This document shows, piece by piece, positions 43,998-52,624 of a stretch of DNA of 64,000 nucleotides. The position numbers and the translations under genes are program-made. The notes beneath the pieces were generated by a model, which saw only the letters and a program-made list of their open reading frames with translations, did not search any database and was not told the origin of the DNA. The DNA is from Peptoclostridium litorale DSM 5388 (GTDB lineage Bacteria; Bacillota; Clostridia; Peptostreptococcales; Peptostreptococcaceae). Position 1 is the stretch's first letter. Each line of letters starts with the position of its first letter. The stretch spans positions 1 through 64,000 of the forward strand of contig NZ_FSRH01000002.1 of NCBI RefSeq assembly GCF_900141635.1. The letters run 5' to 3'.

Positions 43998-45232
43998 TTT
44001 TCAGCCGGCAATTTTGCAAGTATTACTCCACCTGTAATGAATAGTGCAACAATGCCGAAGACTGCATTTTGTGATTTGCCCGTGATTTGGGATATCATCC
44101 CGAATATGAGCGGGCCCATTATCGAAGCGAATTTGCCGAATACATTGTAAAATCCGAAAAACTCATTTGACTTTTTTTCCGGTATGATTTTACCGAAATA
44201 CGAACGGCTTAACGCCTGTATTCCGCCTTGAGAAGAGGCGACCAAAAGTGCAAGAACCCAGTATTCCGATGCTGAGTCAATCTGATATGCGAAAATACAT
44301 ATGAAAATGTAAATATAAATCGCCACATGTATCATCCGTTTGCTTGAGTAAATCTCTGAAAGCTTTCCATAGAGCAGCGCAAATGGAAATGCTGCAATCT
44401 GAGTCACAAGGAGTATAGCCAGCAAATCGCCCGTGCCTAGGCCGATGTCAATACCATAAGCTGCAGCCATTTTTATTATTGTGCTCACTCCGTCAATATA
44501 GAAAAAATAGGCAGCAAGAAACATGAATATATGCCTATTTTCTTTTATGTGAACAATTGTGTTCAACAGTCGCTTAACGCTCATTTTAATTGGATTTGGC
44601 TCAATGTCAATATAGAATACCTGCTTGACATTCTTTATAAGGGGGACTGAAAAAACTCCCCACCAGATGGCTGTGATGACAAATGCAATTTTATATGATG
44701 TGATTTCCAATATGCCTATTTTTGAATGGAATGCAATTATGAGTATGCTTAATGTAAAAGGTATTGTGCTTCCAATATACCCGAATGCAAAACCCACTAC
44801 TGAAATCTTGTCCATTCTGTTTTTACTTGTGACATCTACAAGGAATGCATCGTAAAAAATATTGGCGCCTGCAAACCCTATCATGCTCAAAATATAAAAC
44901 AAAACTAATATGTGCCATCTGGAAATCGTCACAATTGAAAGCATGGCTGTAAAAACAACTCCCACTCCCCAAAACGACAAGAATAGCCTCTTTTTATTTC
45001 CTTTGTAATCACCCAAAGTTCCAAGTAATGGTGCCATTATAGATATTATTAATGTTGCAATTGTATTTGCATATGCCCAGTAGGCGGTTGAAATATTTAA
45101 TTCTAACCCCGCCTGGGAGGACGTTATTTTATAGTATATAGGCAGGATGGCCGTCATTATTGTGATTGAATAGGCGGAATTTGCCCAGTCGTACATAATC
45201 CAGCTTTTTTCCTGTATTGTAGTTTTCCCCAT
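43994..45232 (-). CDS. MFS transporter, UMF1/Atg22-like family
   Basis: 412 residues with about 12 membrane spans. MGKTTIQEKSWIMYDWANSAYSITIMTAILPIYY is the characteristic opening of the UMF1 family (YDWANSAY), and LLGTLGDYKGNKKRLF and SRSYFGKIIPEKKSNEFFGFYNVFGKFASIMGPL match its later conserved loops. Substrates are not established for bacterial members; nutrient or amino-acid efflux has been suggested. The ATG at 45232 is best spaced from AAAGGG. Single gene. Confidence 0.88.
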   Translation of the reverse strand: MGKTTIQEKSWIMYDWANSAYSITIMTAILPIYYKITSSQAGLELNISTAYWAYANTIATLIISIMAPLLGTLGDYKGNKKRLFLSFWGVGVVFTAMLSIVTISRWHILVLFYILSMIGFAGANIFYDAFLVDVTSKNRMDKISVVGFAFGYIGSTIPFTLSILIIAFHSKIGILEITSYKIAFVITAIWWGVFSVPLIKNVKQVFYIDIEPNPIKMSVKRLLNTIVHIKENRHIFMFLAAYFFYIDGVSTIIKMAAAYGIDIGLGTGDLLAILLVTQIAAFPFALLYGKLSEIYSSKRMIHVAIYIYIFICIFAYQIDSASEYWVLALLVASSQGGIQALSRSYFGKIIPEKKSNEFFGFYNVFGKFASIMGPLIFGMISQITGKSQNAVFGIVALFITGGVILAKLPAEK

Positions 45233-45326
45233 GGGCATCACCCTTTCATTAAAGCAATATGATAGTGGAGTTATATTATGAATACCCATTTAGAGTCACA
45301 TATCTTACCATCCACGTTCTCTTAAA

Positions 45327-45863
45327 TTAATCTATTAGTAAGCCCATGCTTATAGAATCATACAAATTTTCATCTATAAGAAAGTCTCGAGTAAGCATTC
45401 CTTCTTCTCTGAAACCATACTTTTTATATAGCTGGATTGCATTTTCATTGTCAGATCTGACCCTTAAATTTATTTTTCTAATAATTCTTGTCTCTTTTGC
45501 CCATTCAATCAAAAATCCAATAAGAAGACCTCCTATGTCAAGCCCCCAGCAGGGTTTCCTTACAGTTATACCCATTTCTCCAACATGCCTTATTCTGTTT
45601 CTCTCGCCGCCCCTGAACACAATCAAGCCAACAATTTCACCGTCTATAAGAGCTACAGCCATGAGTGAATTTTTTTTAACATTTATGGATTCGATACTAC
45701 ACTCTTCTCTTTTAATGTTAAAGTCCATCTCATCAGTCTCAAATGTACGATAGTCAGGCTCTTCTCCTACAAGTGATTTGTACTGAATTATATTGTGTGC
45801 ATCTTTCGGATTAGCTTTTCTTATTATTATTTCTTTTCCATTTTTCAATATGTGTTCATTCAT
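45327..45863 (-). CDS. GNAT-family N-acetyltransferase
   Basis: 178 residues. IIIRKANPKDAHNIIQYKSLVGEE opens the fold, SLMAVALIDGEIVGLIVFRGGERNRIRHVGEMGITVRKPCWGLDIGGLLIGFLIEWA holds strands 4-5 and the acetyl-CoA loop, and INLRVRSDNENAIQLYKKYGFREEGMLTRDFLID closes it. In the CoA loop the usual R/Q-x-x-G-x-G/A reads CWGLDIG, a mild variant. Substrate unknown. The ATG follows GGGGGA. Placed head-to-tail upstream of the MFS gene, about 95 bp apart. Confidence 0.8.
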   Translation of the reverse strand: MNEHILKNGKEIIIRKANPKDAHNIIQYKSLVGEEPDYRTFETDEMDFNIKREECSIESINVKKNSLMAVALIDGEIVGLIVFRGGERNRIRHVGEMGITVRKPCWGLDIGGLLIGFLIEWAKETRIIRKINLRVRSDNENAIQLYKKYGFREEGMLTRDFLIDENLYDSISMGLLID

Positions 45864-46048
45864 AATTTCCCCCTTTTGTTTTTAATAAGTACTGCATCAT
45901 GTATTTTAGCATTATTGCAGTGCTGCGCTTTTATACTTTGATTTTTCAATTATATTACCATAGATATAGTCAATTTTGTGTTTTGATGTTATTATCATTT
46001 ACGATAATAACAATTTAAGAATATGTGTCCGTTTATAACTGGCTGCAT

Positions 46049-46072
46049 AAAAAAGCAGGGATTCCCCTGCCA
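46049..46072 (-). terminator. Terminator of the 46075-46539 gene
   Basis: GCAGGGG-aat-CCCTGC then TTTTTT on the minus strand, immediately after the stop codon. Confidence 0.75.
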
Positions 46073-46074
46073 GT

Positions 46075-46539
46075 CTACTCTTCATATGCCAATATTTTTC
46101 GGTTTTTATACAGATACCACATTCCCCAAATGCCATATATTGTGATGGCTGAAAGCAGTATCGAATAAGACGCATAATTTGTAAAATTAAATCCAGGCAC
46201 ATTTTTTGCGTATATCAATATGAATATTGAAACCATGGGCCAATAAGCTGTAATCGCAAGGGCTCCTGTCATTGCAATTACACCCCACATTTTTCTAAGC
46301 CACAGCCCTATAAGACCTATTGCTAGTATTGGAGTGTATATGATGGTGTCCCCGACTCCAAATCCCTTGTTTACGGCCACTCCCATTTCGCCAATTATGT
46401 CCTTTGATTCCTGCAGCCCTAGTGAAACTGTGAAGTCATAATTGATGAAAGCCATCATTTGCCCGACAATCAATATCAAAAGTAGCAGTTTACCCATGAT
46501 CATTATAATCCAAAATCCTTTGGTTCTCTTTGCTGCCAT
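46075..46539 (-). CDS. Hypothetical four-span membrane protein
   Basis: 154 residues. Spans: FWIIMIMGKLLLLILIVGQMMAFI, TIIYTPILAIGLIGLWL, WGVIAMTGALAITAYWPMVSIFILIYA and YSILLSAITIYGIWGMWYLY, with a basic start (MAAKRTKG) and tail (KNRKILAYEE), so both ends are probably inside. No family recognised with confidence. The ATG follows GGGAGGGAGG. Single gene. Confidence 0.65.
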   Translation of the reverse strand: MAAKRTKGFWIIMIMGKLLLLILIVGQMMAFINYDFTVSLGLQESKDIIGEMGVAVNKGFGVGDTIIYTPILAIGLIGLWLRKMWGVIAMTGALAITAYWPMVSIFILIYAKNVPGFNFTNYASYSILLSAITIYGIWGMWYLYKNRKILAYEE

Positions 46540-46699
46540 AATCCTCCCTCCCTTTATAAGTTCTCACGTCCTGCAATGTGACATTTAATAATCGATATGT
46601 TAATATCTTATTACCCTAATCACTGTTGATTACTAAAGTATAATTAGTAGTTGCCCGAGGGCAAACTAAGTGATCTTTAAAAACTTCACTATTCCTAAA

Positions 46700-46728
46700 A
46701 AAATCCCTCGGGATTCTCCGAGGGATTC
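46700..46728 (-). terminator. Terminator of cysK
   Basis: AATCCCTCGG and CCGAGGGATT (46702-46711/46718-46727), then TTTTTTT on the minus strand, about 115 bp after the cysK stop. The other 170 bp toward 46539 show no gene. Confidence 0.7.
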
Positions 46729-46840
46729 AATATGTGGATTGTTTTATATTTAAATATACATATCGCACATATATTTATTTAGTTTATGACATTACACGCT
46801 TTTACCAGTTTGAACATGTTCAGCATGTTCCGGCCTTGGA

Positions 46841-47773
46841 TTATTCTGCAAACAGCTCTGTAGATAGATATCTTTCACCGGAATCAGGCAGTATTACAAC
46901 GATATTTTTCCCTTTATTTTCAGGTCTCTTTGCAATCTGCGTCGCTGCATAAAGCGCTGCACCTGAAGAAATGCCAACCAGCAATCCTTCCGCCCTCGAC
47001 ACCTTCCTTGACGCCTCAAATGCATCTTTATTGCTGACTCTTACAATTTCATCAATTATTTCAACATTCAAATTCTCTGGTATGAATCCTGCACCTATCC
47101 CCTGAATCTTGTGGGGACCAGGACTATTGCCTGAAATCACAGAAGAGTCCATTGGCTCAACCGCGATTACCTGCACACCTTCTATTTCCTCTTTTAAAAC
47201 CTCTCCAACTCCTGTGAGTGTTCCTCCTGTCCCCACTCCGGCTACGAATATGTCAACCTTTTTATCCGTATCCCTCAGTATTTCTTGAGCAGTTGTCTGC
47301 CTGTGTGTCTGCGGGTTTGCCGGATTTACAAACTGCTGGGGAATAAATGACTTTTCATACTCCTTCGCGAGTTCCTCCGCTTTTTCTATAGCGCCTTTCA
47401 TTCCCTTTGCTCCAGGTGTAAGAACAAGTTCTGCACCAAGTGCCGAAAGTAGGTTTCTTCTTTCAACACTCATAGTATCAGGCATTGTAAGTATCAAACG
47501 GTATCCTTTTGCAGCAGATACAAAAGCTAGTCCAACACCGGTGTTTCCACTTGTCGGCTCAATTATAACCGTATCTTCGTCTATAAGCCCTTTTTCAATT
47601 GCATCTTCTATCATGCCGTATCCAATCCTGTCTTTTATACTTCCAAGTGGATTGAAGTATTCCAGTTTTGCAATAATCTTTCCTTCCACCTTATTCGCCA
47701 CATTGTAATTAGTCAACTCAAGCATTGGCGTGTTGCCTATAAGTTCCGTTAAACTCTTTGCTATTTTACTCAT
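46841..47773 (-). CDS. cysK: Cysteine synthase A (O-acetylserine sulfhydrylase)
   Basis: 310 residues. [13 protein letters not shown] opens the enzyme; the PLP Lys is Lys47 (GSIKDRIG), the substrate loop is TSGNTG (74-79), and [13 protein letters not shown] and SSGAA bind the PLP phosphate and ring. It makes cysteine from O-acetylserine and sulfide, the last step of the sulfate pathway encoded next door. The ATG follows GAGGAGG. In Firmicutes CysK also partners the Rrf2 regulator CymR, whose homologue is the next gene upstream, so a sensory role is plausible. Upstream sequence contains the shared ATCGTTTTAG motif. Confidence 0.96.
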   Translation of the reverse strand: MSKIAKSLTELIGNTPMLELTNYNVANKVEGKIIAKLEYFNPLGSIKDRIGYGMIEDAIEKGLIDEDTVIIEPTSGNTGVGLAFVSAAKGYRLILTMPDTMSVERRNLLSALGAELVLTPGAKGMKGAIEKAEELAKEYEKSFIPQQFVNPANPQTHRQTTAQEILRDTDKKVDIFVAGVGTGGTLTGVGEVLKEEIEGVQVIAVEPMDSSVISGNSPGPHKIQGIGAGFIPENLNVEIIDEIVRVSNKDAFEASRKVSRAEGLLVGISSGAALYAATQIAKRPENKGKNIVVILPDSGERYLSTELFAE

Positions 47774-47790
47774 AAGTATCCTCCTCTATA

Positions 47791-47805
47791 ATCGTTTTAG
47801 ACAGT
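47791..47805. promoter_or_regulatory. Shared cys motif upstream of cysK
   Basis: ATCGTTTTAGACAGT, matching ATCGTTTTAGTCGGT at 56581 and ATCGATTTAGTCGGT at 51423. Located 18 bp before the cysK start; probable operator. Confidence 0.5.
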
Positions 47806-47840
47806 GCTTTTAATCCATTTATTCTCAAAATCCAAATTAA

Positions 47841-48275
47841 CTATATATAATACATATACTTTGAACTATCAGTTTTTTTCTTGTAATCTTCAACCATATC
47901 CAAAAGTGTGAGCTCTTGAATAACCTGCATAATACTTTCATCTACTTTTGTCCAAAGTAGTTCTATAATGCATTCGTCAAGAATATCCTCGTTATCCTGA
48001 TCTTCTGAAAAAGACAGGTTTCCTTCAAGTGTCTCAAGAAGTTTTTTCATGGTTATTTTCTTAGGTTCAAAACTCAACTCATAACCGCCTTGAGGGCCTT
48101 TAATGCTGTCGACAAGGCCGCTTTTTTTCAGCAGCGAAAATACTCTTTCAAGATAGCGCTCTGAGATGCCCTGCCTCTCAGCGATCTGCTTGAGAGGCAC
48201 CGGACCTGTAGTTCCATTTATAGCAAGGTCTACCATGGCCTTGATTCCATATCTGCTTCTTACTGAAATTTTCAT
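47841..48275 (-). CDS. Rrf2-family regulator, CymR-like
   Basis: 144 residues. MKISVRSRYGIKAMVDLAINGTTGPVPLKQIAERQGISERYLERVFSLLKKSGLVDSIKGPQGGYEL is the Rrf2 winged helix with the GGYxL wing. Only one Cys (DECIIELL) is present in place of the three ligands of IscR/NsrR, so it is unlikely to hold an Fe-S cluster; CymR, the cysteine-metabolism repressor, is likewise cluster-free. Location between cysK and the cysND genes fits that role. A partial copy of the cys motif (CCTATCGGTTTTA, near 48294) lies before it, suggesting self-control. The ATG follows AGGAGAAG. Confidence 0.86.
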   Translation of the reverse strand: MKISVRSRYGIKAMVDLAINGTTGPVPLKQIAERQGISERYLERVFSLLKKSGLVDSIKGPQGGYELSFEPKKITMKKLLETLEGNLSFSEDQDNEDILDECIIELLWTKVDESIMQVIQELTLLDMVEDYKKKTDSSKYMYYI

Positions 48276-48417
48276 TTATTACACTTCTCCTATCGGTTTT
48301 ACGTAAAAAATAACATTTACAATTCCTCTTGTCAATAGTAATCTCGGAAGCAGCAGTTCCATCAATATTGGCATATATACCTCAACAGCCCTGTTTTTAA
48401 ACTGTTTCACAATATCT

Positions 48418-48660
48418 CTATATATGGTACTCTATTGTATCCTTTACCTCTACATTTTCCCAGGCCCTTTCATGCAGATAGTAAATAAACATCTTTATGA
48501 ACAATTCCAAAAGTGCTACAGTTCCGGCAAACTTCATTTGCCCGCTCAACATAAACACAAGCGCCAGTGTGGTTGTGGTTGCAGTAGCCCTCCATGTAAT
48601 GGTCTTGAACAAGCTTCTTTTTTTGCTGGTCATATATAGGCCCCTTTTTTTTATAGTCAT
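48418..48660 (-). CDS. DUF2061 membrane protein
   Basis: 80 residues, SKKRSLFKTITWRATATTTTLALVFMLSGQMKFAGTVALLELFIKMFIYYLHERAWENVEV: the whole protein is one DUF2061 domain with two short spans and the conserved K-T-x-T-(W/Y)-R and HERxW ends. Role unknown; it commonly accompanies cysNC. Two starts are possible: ATG at 48660 with AAGGAGG (chosen) or ATG at 48633 with AAGGGG. It follows cysN by 11 bp in the same operon. Confidence 0.82.
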   Translation of the reverse strand: MTIKKRGLYMTSKKRSLFKTITWRATATTTTLALVFMLSGQMKFAGTVALLELFIKMFIYYLHERAWENVEVKDTIEYHI

Positions 48661-48671
48661 ATGCAACCTCC

Positions 48672-50471
48672 TTATCCAGCTTTGAATATTATGCCTTCCT
48701 TCTCAAGATGTTTTTTTATCTCAGAGACCCCACCATCTACTGTCACATCGCCTTTAATATCAATATCATCGGAAATATTTTCCTCGTTATCTCTGCCTAG
48801 CCATACTTTTAAAATATCATTTTCATCAATTCTAGTCCCGATAATGTCAATTTCCTGCTCACCCAGTCCAGAAGCAACCGCAATTACAATGTTGCCAGCT
48901 TCAATAAGCAGATTTGACGTATCAGCAAATCTTTTCATATGTTCATTTCCATAAGGATTAAACTCGCTGACGACAGCTCCATTTTTTATTTTCCCTATTC
49001 CAATGAAAAAGGCATTTTTTCCTTCTTCAATAAGCTGTTTTTCAAGCTGCTTTCCTATCTCATAAATGTTGGAATCCTCATTTCCTGCCAGCAATACTAG
49101 TGTTGGTGTTTGCCCGTACTTTTTAGCTCTTTTCGTCTTTGATATCAGGCTCTTTTCCCATATATAACTGTTTTCATAGACGCCTTCGCCTGTTTTGTTT
49201 TCTTCGGAGTCTAGCGACTCCACTACTATTCCTCCGCCTGAAATTTCATAATCATCCACTATGACAAATCGGCTTGTAGCTGAAAGCTTATCCGCCAGGT
49301 CAAATGCAATAGGTTTGGCAGTTTTAAATATGATTTCAGCGACATCATGTCTGTCAACATGGCCTTTTTGTTCATTCTTTAAATTTGATGCATCAATGAC
49401 CCTTACTATTTTTTCAACTTTTGCAATTGATTTGGCCGTTCCAATTTTCAGCATATATTCGCTGCCTATTGTAATAGGCTTGGTTCCAAGCCAAAATATA
49501 TTCCCCCTTATCCTGGTTGAGTAGTCGAGCCTTTGTTCACTGGCTAGCGCCGCCACCTCGCCTCTCTTTACATAAATCTGCTCATCCAATGTAAATCCTG
49601 TGGCATATCCGGAATGCGCCTCTTTTATATCGCTTTTATTCAGACTTTCAATGGTTTTTACTCTGCTCTTTTTTCCTGACGGGTAAAATACCACTTCATC
49701 CCCGACTTTGAATTTTCCGGTCTCTATGGTTCCAGCTACAATTCTCCTCTTGTCGCCTTTTTTAGTAAATTTATATACTCCCTGAATAGGCATTCTAAAA
49801 GGCTGGTCCAACTCCGGCCTCATTGTCTCAAAGCTGTCAAGCAGGTCAAGTACTGATTTTCCGCCATACCATGGCGTTTCTTTGGATTTTTCTGCAATAT
49901 TGACGCCTTCAAAACCGCTCACAGGTACAAACGCTTCCGGCTTGATATCTATTTGCTCCAAAAATTCTGTATAGCCCTCTACTATCTTTTCATATATCTC
50001 TTCGTCATAATCCACCAGATCCATTTTGTTGACTAACACTGCAATTTTCTTAATCCCAAGCATAGACAGCAAATATCCGTGTCTTTTTGAATTTTCCTTT
50101 ATGCCTTCATTTGCATCAATTACCAAAAGAGCAACTTCGGCCCTCGATGCGCCTGTAACCATGTTCTTTAGAAATTCAATATGTCCGGGAGCATCAATTA
50201 TTATATAATCTCGCTTTTTTGTGTTGAAAAAACATCTGGCTGCATCAATTGTAATCCCCTGTTCCTGCTCATCTTTTAAAGCATCCAGTAGAAATGCATA
50301 CTCAAAAGGCTTTGAGCTCCTTCTACATTTTTCCTTCACCTGTTCAAGCTTTCCCTTTGGAAGTGAATCTGTATCTGCAAGCAGCCTCCCGATGATAGTA
50401 CTTTTACCATGGTCAACGTGCCCAACGATTACAATGTTCATACTTTCTTTAATAAAATCCAGACTATTCAA
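48672..50471 (-). CDS. cysN: Sulfate adenylyltransferase GTPase subunit CysN with degenerate kinase-like C-terminus
   Basis: 599 residues. EF-Tu-like GTPase: GHVDHGKST (17-25), [15 protein letters not shown] and NKMD; then beta-barrel domains to about residue 420. GTP hydrolysis drives APS formation by CysD. The C-terminal part ([40 protein letters not shown]...[21 protein letters not shown]) follows the order of the APS kinase domain of CysNC fusions, but the P-loop GLSGSGKST is replaced by AGNEDSNIY, so it should not be a kinase; a separate cysC supplies that activity. TTG start after GGGCGGTGA. Cotranscribed with cysD. Confidence 0.9.
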   Translation of the reverse strand: MNSLDFIKESMNIVIVGHVDHGKSTIIGRLLADTDSLPKGKLEQVKEKCRRSSKPFEYAFLLDALKDEQEQGITIDAARCFFNTKKRDYIIIDAPGHIEFLKNMVTGASRAEVALLVIDANEGIKENSKRHGYLLSMLGIKKIAVLVNKMDLVDYDEEIYEKIVEGYTEFLEQIDIKPEAFVPVSGFEGVNIAEKSKETPWYGGKSVLDLLDSFETMRPELDQPFRMPIQGVYKFTKKGDKRRIVAGTIETGKFKVGDEVVFYPSGKKSRVKTIESLNKSDIKEAHSGYATGFTLDEQIYVKRGEVAALASEQRLDYSTRIRGNIFWLGTKPITIGSEYMLKIGTAKSIAKVEKIVRVIDASNLKNEQKGHVDRHDVAEIIFKTAKPIAFDLADKLSATSRFVIVDDYEISGGGIVVESLDSEENKTGEGVYENSYIWEKSLISKTKRAKKYGQTPTLVLLAGNEDSNIYEIGKQLEKQLIEEGKNAFFIGIGKIKNGAVVSEFNPYGNEHMKRFADTSNLLIEAGNIVIAVASGLGEQEIDIIGTRIDENDILKVWLGRDNEENISDDIDIKGDVTVDGGVSEIKKHLEKEGIIFKAG

Positions 50472-50498
50472 CTTAAATCACCGCCCCGTCTTATTGGT

Positions 50499-51380
50499 CT
50501 ACATATATCCATCTTTTCTAAGTTCCTCAAGCCCACCGCCGTCTTCTTTGTCCTGAGCCCTTCCTGACCTTTCGGCAATATTGGAAAATTTCCCTATCTT
50601 GAGTTCTTCTATTATTTCACGCACATTCCTCGCAGTGGATTCCACAGCCCCGGTACATGGATAGCAGCCTAGCGACCTGTACCTCGTTCCGCTTCCCTGG
50701 TCAAAATAGAGCGATACCATAGGTATGTTCTCTCTTTCTATATACTCCCATATGTCAAGTTCGGTCCAGTCAAGCAGAGGATGTATACGTACATGAGTGC
50801 CCGGAGCAAAATCAGTCTTATACTGGTTCCAAAACTCCGGCGGCTGGTCGCCTAAATCCCAGTCATTGTTTACATTTCTAGGTGAAAAATACCTTTCCTT
50901 GGATCTGCTGCCTTCTTCATCCGCCCTTACACCAACTATTACTCCTGTGTATGGCTCTGTGTTCTTATCCAGCTCGTATCTATCAGTGTCATGGTTGAAC
51001 CTGTATCTCGGCCATTTGCCGTTCAATGTATTCTTAAGCGCTTCGGACTTAAGATTTTTACAGCACTGCATGCGAGTTACATTACCGTCCGGAAAAGTCA
51101 GCTTTTTTTCAATTGCTTCGCTATTCTCGCCATAAATCATGTCCAGCTGCCATTCCCTGGCCAGTCTATCCCTGTGCTCTATCATCTCGGGAATCTTGTA
51201 ATGTGTGTCGACATGTATAAGCGGTATGGGCACATGCCCAAAGAATGCCTTTCTTGCCAGCCAAAGAAGCACTGTGCTGTCCTTGCCTATCGACCACAAC
51301 ATCCCAAGATTCTTGAATTCACTGTATGCCTCTCTCAATATGTGTATACTCTTGCTTTCCAATTTATCTAAATGATTCAT
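50499..51380 (-). CDS. cysD: Sulfate adenylyltransferase subunit 2 CysD
   Basis: 293 residues. PP-loop [17 protein letters not shown] and the CysD blocks [107 protein letters not shown] are complete. It adenylates sulfate to APS with ATP. The ATG follows GGAGGTG. First gene of cysD-cysN-DUF2061; the shared cys motif lies 40-60 bp upstream. Confidence 0.96.
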   Translation of the reverse strand: MNHLDKLESKSIHILREAYSEFKNLGMLWSIGKDSTVLLWLARKAFFGHVPIPLIHVDTHYKIPEMIEHRDRLAREWQLDMIYGENSEAIEKKLTFPDGNVTRMQCCKNLKSEALKNTLNGKWPRYRFNHDTDRYELDKNTEPYTGVIVGVRADEEGSRSKERYFSPRNVNNDWDLGDQPPEFWNQYKTDFAPGTHVRIHPLLDWTELDIWEYIERENIPMVSLYFDQGSGTRYRSLGCYPCTGAVESTARNVREIIEELKIGKFSNIAERSGRAQDKEDGGGLEELRKDGYM

Positions 51381-51420
51381 TCTACACCTCCGGTATATCG
51401 ATCGCCTATACCCATTTCAC

Positions 51421-51480
51421 CCATCGATTTAGTCGGTTATTATCCGCAATGCATCTGTTCTTGAGTAATATTCTACCAAT
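51421..51480 (-). promoter_or_regulatory. cysD upstream control region with shared cys motif
   Basis: ATCGATTTAGTCGGTTATT (51423-51441) followed by TGTTCTTGAGTAATATTCTACCAA, both aligned to the region before the sulfite reductase gene (56581-56643). GATAAT on the minus strand may be the -10. Confidence 0.55.
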
Positions 51481-51529
51481 GAAATAGATATTCGTCAATA
51501 TGAAATTCCGATTATTCATTTCATAAGCA

Positions 51530-52300
51530 TCATATAAGCTTGTTTTCTATTCTATTTATCACATAAAACCCTTTTTCATTGAGTGTATTGCGCTTGTTGT
51601 ATATGAGCCTTGTATCGTCAATTTGATTTACTATTCCTCCAGCTTCTTCCACTATGCAGTGCATTGCAGCCGTATCCCACTCTCTCGTCGGACCAAATCT
51701 GTAATAGACGTCGGCATCGCCTTTGGCGATGAGGCATCCTTTAAGAGAGCTTCCAGCCTCCTTTACATCCCCTATTTTATCTCTGTTTTGCTCGATGAGC
51801 CTGTCTACAGCTTCGCTCCTATGAGATCTGCTAACTAGAATGGTTAAATTCGAAGTCCTTTTGCTTGTTGAAATTGTTTGATCCACGCATTTTTTTCTGT
51901 GAAAAGCCCCCATGCCCTGCTTGGCAAAGAACAGCTCGTCGGTTACAGGGATATATACCACCCCGATTTTGGGATGTCCGTCTTTGACTAGTGCTATGTT
52001 TACTGTGAATTCTCCGTTTTTGTTTATGAATTCCTTGGTGCCGTCAAGCGGATCAACAAGCCAGCAGTATTCACTTTCAAGCCTCGATAGGTCGTCTTGC
52101 ATTTCTTCTGACAATACCGCATGGTCTGGAAATTCCTTTTTCAAACCCTCCACAATAATTCTGTTTGCAGCTTTGTCCGCGTCAGTCAGCGGGGATTTGT
52201 CCTCCTTAAGCGAAATTTCAAATTTCGAATCATATATTTCGAGGATTTTTTTCCCCGCTGACACCGCCAGTTCAATCGCCACCTCTACATCTCTATTCAA
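51530..52300 (-). CDS. cysQ: 3'(2'),5'-bisphosphate nucleotidase CysQ
   Basis: 256 residues of the inositol-monophosphatase fold: LKEDKSPLTDADKAANRIIVEGL, LSEE (metal Glu), WLVDPLDGTKEFINKNGEFTVNIALV (DPLDGT metal site) and YRFGPTREWDTAAMHCIVEEAGG (WDTAAxHxIVEEAGG). It hydrolyses PAP left by PAPS use. Its presence suggests that some PAPS is formed and consumed. TTG start after GAGGCGGTGA, 15 bp after the ferredoxin-like gene; last gene of the sulfite reductase operon. Confidence 0.93.
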   Translation of the reverse strand: MNRDVEVAIELAVSAGKKILEIYDSKFEISLKEDKSPLTDADKAANRIIVEGLKKEFPDHAVLSEEMQDDLSRLESEYCWLVDPLDGTKEFINKNGEFTVNIALVKDGHPKIGVVYIPVTDELFFAKQGMGAFHRKKCVDQTISTSKRTSNLTILVSRSHRSEAVDRLIEQNRDKIGDVKEAGSSLKGCLIAKGDADVYYRFGPTREWDTAAMHCIVEEAGGIVNQIDDTRLIYNKRNTLNEKGFYVINRIENKLI

Positions 52301-52315
52301 AAAATCACCGCCTCA

Positions 52316-52624
52316 CTAATATTTGTTTGAGTCCATAGGGTCAACTTCTATATTTACTCTTTCTGCACCTTTAGCTATTTTCCATTCAACGCGTCCAGAG
52401 TTTATCCTGACTGTCATCGAAGCTTCATTTCCGCCTACATCCGCTCCCAGGGTAAGCTCTATGGCCTCAAATTTGCATTCCTTCATGCAAGCAGTACAGC
52501 CCCAGCACTCTTTTGGAAATTCTATAGATGCCTTCTTTCCTTTCATGCATATAAGGTTTCCCGGACATATATTCGAGCATTTTCCACATCCTATGCATTT
52601 TGAACTGTTAATTCTTATGCTCAT
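52316..52624 (-). CDS. Ferredoxin subunit of APS reductase (AprB-like)
   Basis: 102 residues with two [4Fe-4S] motifs: CIGCGKCSNICPG and CWGCTACMKECKF. The remaining half (LTLGADVGGNEASMTVRINSGRVEWKI) is a short beta extension like that of AprB. It overlaps the flavoprotein gene by 17 bp, so the two are made together; electrons would pass from this subunit to FAD. The ATG follows AAAGGATGAGG. The tail of dissimilatory AprB that wraps around AprA is shorter here. Confidence 0.85.
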   Translation of the reverse strand: MSIRINSSKCIGCGKCSNICPGNLICMKGKKASIEFPKECWGCTACMKECKFEAIELTLGADVGGNEASMTVRINSGRVEWKIAKGAERVNIEVDPMDSNKY

